DNA of 8,209 nucleotides from Oscillospiraceae bacterium (GTDB taxonomy: Bacteria > Bacillota_A > Clostridia > Oscillospirales > CAG-272), in contig SVRU01000095.1 in NCBI GenBank assembly GCA_015064665.1, positions 1-8,209 on the forward strand, read 5' to 3'. Position numbers and translations under genes: made by a program. Below, piece by piece: positions 5,605 through 8,209 of this stretch (within the stretch, counting starts at the first letter, position 1; every line of letters starts with the position of its first letter). The notes under the pieces are model-generated. The model had not been told where the DNA came from. It saw nothing but the letters and a program-made list of their open reading frames with translations, and ran no database searches.

Positions 5605-7482
5605 TTAAATCATAAGCTCTGATATCAAATCAGCAAATTCCTTGGGATTGCTTATCGAAACACCGCCTATAAGGCACGCCTCGGAATAGAGGATCTTTGC
5701 GTATTTTGAGAGAGTGTCCTTGTCTGTTGCGTATAGCTTGAAAAGCTTTTCCGTGATGGGATGTGAGTGGTTGATTTCAAGCACCACCTTGGCGCTTGGA
5801 GCTCCTTCCGCTCCGGGCATTCTTTTGAGTATCTTTTCCATTTCGACCGAAAGCTCGCCCTCGCTGGAAAGACAAACAGCGTGCTCCTTGAGGTTGGCTG
5901 AGAACTTAACCGCGCTGACCTTTTCAACGGAGTTCTTTATGAATTCAAGCATATCCTTTGCGCTTTCGTTCGCTTCGTCGATTTTCTTCTTTTCATCCTC
6001 GGTTGCAAGGTCGAGCGCCTCTGCGGTAACGCTCTTGAATTCCTTGTCGGCGTACTTTCCGAGAATCTTTAGAGCAAATTCATCCACGTCGTCGGTAAGA
6101 TATAGAACCTCGAATCCGTGTGATTTAACGGCATCTACCTGCGGAAGCATAGAAATCTTTTCTTTGTTCTCGCCTACTGCGTAGTAAATGTATTTCTGCT
6201 CTTCCGTCATGGCGTCCACGTATTCTTTTAGTGAAACGTATTTATCTGAAGAGGAACGGAAAAGAACAAGATCCTTAAGCGTGTCCTTGTGGATACCGTA
6301 ATCCGAATATATTCCGAACTTGAGCTGAATTCCGAATGCGTCAAAGAATTTCTCATACCCCTCACGATCCGTTTGCATCATCTTTTCAAGCTCGGTTTTG
6401 ATCTTTTTCTCAATGGATTTAGCCATTACTTTGAGCTGTCTGTCATGCTGAAGCATCTCACGGGATATGTTGAGCGAGAGATCCGACGAGTCAACGAGTC
6501 CTTTAACGAATCCGAAATAATCGGGAAGAAGCTCCTTGCATTTTTCCATTATCATAACGCCGCTGGAATAAAGCTCGAGCCCTTTTTCATAATCCTTTGT
6601 GTAATAATTGAAAGGAGCGTGTGTCGGTATGAACATTAAAGCGGTGTAGGTAGCGGTTCCTTCGGATTTTTGAGTTATAACCTTAAGAGGCTTCTCGTAA
6701 TCATAAAATTTGTCAGTGTAGAAGCTTGCATATTCCTCTTCGGTAACCTCAGAAGCATTCTTCTTCCAAAGAGGTATCATGCTGTTGAGGATCTCGGTCT
6801 CGCGTACGGTTTCGTATTCGTTTTCCGTGCCTTCCTTAAGCTTTTCGTTTTCGACCTCCATCTTTATCGGATATTTGATGTAATCGGAGTATTTCTTTAC
6901 AAGACCTCTGAGTCGGTATTCTTCAAGGAATTCGGAATAGCTTTCCTCTTCTGCGTCCTCTTTAATGTAAAGAGTAATTTCTGTTCCAAAGCTTGTTTTT
7001 TCGCAGGGAACGATGGTATATCCGGAAGCGCCCTCGGATTCCCAGAGAAAGGCCTCGTTTGAGCCGTAAGGCTTGGATTTAACGGTGATTTTTGACGCTA
7101 CCATAAATGCGGAATAGAAGCCAACGCCGAATTGACCTATTATATCAACGCCTTCTTTTTCCTCATTATCACGCTTGAAATCGAACGAGCCGCTTTTTGC
7201 TATCGTTCCGAGATTGTTTTCAAGCTCGCTTTCGGTCATTCCTATGCCGTTATCGGAAATAGTAAGCGTTCTTGCTTTTTTATCAACGGTGAGCCAAATG
7301 GCATAGTCGCTTTTGCTCAAAGGAATTGAAGTGTCCGTGAGCGACTTGAAGTAAAGCTTGTCAACAGCATCGCTTGCATTTGATATAAGCTCGCGCAAAA
7401 ATATTTCCTTATGTGTATATATGGAATTGATCATCATATCCAAAAGCTTTTGAGACTCTGTTTTAAATTGCTTTTTTCTCAT
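5605..7482 (-). CDS. htpG: Molecular chaperone HtpG (bacterial Hsp90)
   Basis: HtpG is the cytoplasmic, homodimeric ATP-driven chaperone of the Hsp90 family. The 625-residue product is full length. The N-terminal GHKL ATPase domain shows ELISNASDA (31-39, with the catalytic glutamate and Mg-binding asparagine), DNGIGM (77-82), GTIAKSG (92-98) and GQFGVGFYSAFMVA (116-129, ATP lid). The GTEI motif lies near 166-169. The middle domain carries LNISREMLQ with the ATP-sensing arginine R341. A dimerisation domain follows to the C-terminus, without the eukaryotic MEEVD tail, as expected. The ATG has AGAGG (7497-7493) about 10 nt upstream. The gene is monocistronic, with a consensus promoter and CIRCE operator upstream and a strong terminator downstream, so heat-shock control by the repressor HrcA is predicted. 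It is divergent from the rRNA operon. Confidence 0.98.
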   Translation of the reverse strand: MRKKQFKTESQKLLDMMINSIYTHKEIFLRELISNASDAVDKLYFKSLTDTSIPLSKSDYAIWLTVDKKARTLTISDNGIGMTESELENNLGTIAKSGSFDFKRDNEEKEGVDIIGQFGVGFYSAFMVASKITVKSKPYGSNEAFLWESEGASGYTIVPCEKTSFGTEITLYIKEDAEEESYSEFLEEYRLRGLVKKYSDYIKYPIKMEVENEKLKEGTENEYETVRETEILNSMIPLWKKNASEVTEEEYASFYTDKFYDYEKPLKVITQKSEGTATYTALMFIPTHAPFNYYTKDYEKGLELYSSGVMIMEKCKELLPDYFGFVKGLVDSSDLSLNISREMLQHDRQLKVMAKSIEKKIKTELEKMMQTDREGYEKFFDAFGIQLKFGIYSDYGIHKDTLKDLVLFRSSSDKYVSLKEYVDAMTEEQKYIYYAVGENKEKISMLPQVDAVKSHGFEVLYLTDDVDEFALKILGKYADKEFKSVTAEALDLATEDEKKKIDEANESAKDMLEFIKNSVEKVSAVKFSANLKEHAVCLSSEGELSVEMEKILKRMPGAEGAPSAKVVLEINHSHPITEKLFKLYATDKDTLSKYAKILYSEACLIGGVSISNPKEFADLISELMI

Positions 7483-7504
7483 TTTAAGTAAACCTCTTTT
7501 CTTT

Positions 7505-7531
7505 TTAGCACTCTCTGCATCTGAGTGCTAA
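7505..7531. promoter_or_regulatory. CIRCE operator (HrcA binding site) of htpG
   Basis: A perfect inverted repeat TTAGCACTC (7505-7513), a 9-nt spacer (7514-7522) and GAGTGCTAA (7523-7531) match the CIRCE consensus exactly. It lies between the htpG -10 box and its ribosome binding site and covers the predicted transcription start, the usual position for repression by HrcA. hrcA itself is not in the window. Confidence 0.96.
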
Positions 7532-7534
7532 AAC

Positions 7535-7563
7535 ATTATATCACTCATTTTGTCCAAAGTCAA
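7535..7563 (-). promoter_or_regulatory. Sigma-A-type promoter of htpG
   Basis: On the minus strand TTGACT (7563-7558) and TATAAT (7540-7535) are separated by 17 bp. The predicted start lies near 7528, inside the CIRCE element, with a leader of about 45 nt to the ATG at 7482. This is a vegetative promoter, so induction would come through loss of HrcA binding and not through an alternative sigma factor. Confidence 0.9.
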
Positions 7564-7840
7564 TAGTTTAATGCGAATATTAAAATATTATTTATAATAT
7601 CCATGATGCTTGATTACGTTTGATTTTAATTATAGCGGGGGGACTTGAGTTTCCTTCATTATAATATTATATAGCGCCGCGCTCGTATAAAACGCTTTGA
7701 TGTTATATTATTTGTTTTAGGTTGCATTTTTTATAAAGTCCTTACAAAGTGCAAATAATACCGCGAAAGCAACGATTTTGTGCAAAGTGCATAAAATTCA
7801 ATAATAAAATTCGTAAAAACATAACCAATGGACAAAACTT
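7564..7840. other. AT-rich intergenic region between divergent htpG and the rRNA operon
   Basis: I see no gene here. The only notable structures are a GC-rich patch in AT-rich surroundings, with the short inverted repeat AGCGC-C-GCGCT at 7673-7683, and a 9-nt direct repeat CAAAGTGCA at 7745-7753 and 7783-7791. A minus-strand frame at 7936-7742 overlaps the rRNA promoter, has no ribosome binding site and no recognisable product, so it is not called. Confidence 0.5.
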
Positions 7841-7871
7841 AAAAAAATCAAAAAAACTTTCGAAAAAAGTG
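7841..7871 (+). promoter_or_regulatory. UP-like A-tract element upstream of the rRNA promoter
   Basis: Three A-tracts (7841-7847, 7851-7856, 7863-7868) are centred roughly 10 to 12 bp apart, close to helical phase, immediately before the -35 box. Such elements bend DNA and bind the alpha-CTD at strong rRNA promoters. The function is inferred from position and composition. Confidence 0.6.
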
Positions 7872-7900
7872 TTGACAATTTGCTTTGTTTGATGTATAAT
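7872..7900 (+). promoter_or_regulatory. Ribosomal RNA operon promoter
   Basis: Perfect consensus TTGACA (7872-7877) and TATAAT (7895-7900) with 17-bp spacing, behind an A-tract element. The predicted start is near 7905-7907, where A or G would be the first base. Only one promoter is visible; I see no second tandem promoter between it and the 16S gene. Confidence 0.93.
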
Positions 7901-7906
7901 AGGTAA

Positions 7907-8140
7907 GCTGTCAAGTTGAAGGGGCAAAAAAGCCACTTAAAACACAGCAGATTAATACGAAGTATTAGTCACTTGATCATTGAAAATTGAACAACAAAGA
8001 AATTTCTGAATTGCACTGAAAAGTGCGAAGGAATCTCGTTAAAGAACTTTGAAAAACTCATTACAAAGTAAAAAGAGAAGCTAAGATAAAATAGCTCTGA
8101 AAAAGATGTTTGGTGTTCATAGGAACATTAGATATAGAAT
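7907..8140 (+). ncRNA. rRNA operon 5' leader
   Basis: About 234 nt of transcribed, non-coding leader precedes 16S. It contains a 9-bp hairpin around TAATAC-GAA-GTATTA (7950-7970) and a hairpin TTGCACT-GAAA-AGTGCGA with a GNRA loop (8011-8028). It also holds two boxA-like segments (7977-7992 and 8047-8058). The leader would be removed by RNase processing; the partner strand 3' of 16S lies outside the window. Both ends are predicted from the promoter and from the 16S start. Confidence 0.7.
8047..8058 (+). promoter_or_regulatory. boxA-like antitermination site in the rRNA leader
   Basis: CTTTGAAAAACT resembles the Firmicutes boxA core CTTTGAAAACT with one extra A. It lies about 80 nt before the 16S 5' end. 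boxA RNA is bound by NusB/S10 to prevent premature termination in rRNA operons. A weaker related segment, TTGAAAATTGAAC, lies near 7980-7992. Confidence 0.5.
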
Positions 8141-8209
8141 TTTTTAGAGAGTTTGATCCTGGCTCAGGATTAACGCTGGCGGCGTGCATAACACATTCAA
8201 GTCGAACGG
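8141..8209 (+). rRNA. rrs: 16S ribosomal RNA, 5' end (truncated by the window)
   Basis: AGAGTTTGATCCTGGCTCAG at 8148-8167 is the universal 16S start region (E. coli positions 8-27), and AACGCTGGCGGCGTGC follows. Aligning without gaps to E. coli 16S puts position 1 at 8141 and the window end at position 69. The segment has the common Firmicutes form except ACACATTCAAG where ACACATGCAAG is usual. Only about 4 percent of the gene is present. Confidence 0.97.

Noticed and set aside
7745..7791. Direct repeat CAAAGTGCA spaced 38 nt apart
   Set aside because: Two copies of nine bases in AT-rich intergenic DNA are too short to support an operator or repeat element; there is no symmetry with the promoters on either side.
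7742..7936. 64-codon minus-strand open frame upstream of the rRNA operon
   Set aside because: It overlaps the consensus rRNA promoter and A-tract element on the opposite strand, lacks a ribosome binding site, and its translation is low in complexity.
1..8209. Search for tRNA genes, CRISPR arrays, insertion sequences, integrase attachment sites and riboswitches
   Set aside because: No cloverleaf, regularly spaced repeat, transposase or integrase gene, or recognisable riboswitch core was seen on either strand.

Overview
The window looks like a chromosomal segment of a low-GC Gram-positive bacterium, most likely a member of the Clostridia. The evidence is AT-rich intergenic DNA, AGGAGG ribosome binding sites, two probable TTG starts, textbook 17-bp-spaced sigma-A-type promoters, a CIRCE operator, and Firmicutes-like rpoA, rplQ and 16S sequence. 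I cannot name a genus; the first 69 nt of 16S rRNA carry an uncommon base in a normally conserved stretch.

Layout. (1) Bases 2-710, + strand: the tail of a ribosomal-protein operon, namely the C-terminal domain of RNA polymerase alpha (rpoA) and ribosomal protein L17 (rplQ), closed by an intrinsic terminator. (2) Bases 792-2462, + strand: a single-gene unit with its own promoter, encoding a YtcJ-like metal-dependent amidohydrolase of unknown substrate. (3) Bases 2596-5208, - strand: a compact three-gene operon with a visible promoter, strong ribosome binding sites and a terminator. It encodes a duplicated DUF1538 membrane protein followed by two divergent PII-like proteins. (4) Bases 5209-5604: an intergenic region with two minus-strand intrinsic terminators and no convincing gene. 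(5) Bases 5605-7563, - strand: htpG (bacterial Hsp90) with a consensus promoter and a perfect CIRCE operator overlapping the predicted transcription start. (6) Bases 7564-8209, + strand: upstream region, A-tract element, consensus promoter, leader and 5' end of a ribosomal RNA operon, divergent from htpG.

How the genes relate. Regions 1, 2, 5 and 6 are ordinary housekeeping or stand-alone units. The region of interest is the DUF1538 / PII-like / PII-like operon. PII proteins classically gate membrane transporters (GlnK with AmtB), so a membrane protein co-transcribed and translationally coupled with two PII-like proteins suggests a transporter or channel with a dedicated, perhaps heteromeric, regulator. 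Both PII-like proteins lack residues that canonical PII uses for ATP/2-oxoglutarate binding and uridylylation, so the signal sensed is probably not the classical one. Reading the promoter and ribosome binding sites also moves the start of the DUF1538 gene 63 nt downstream of the longest ORF: the longest-ORF start codon is part of the -35 box.
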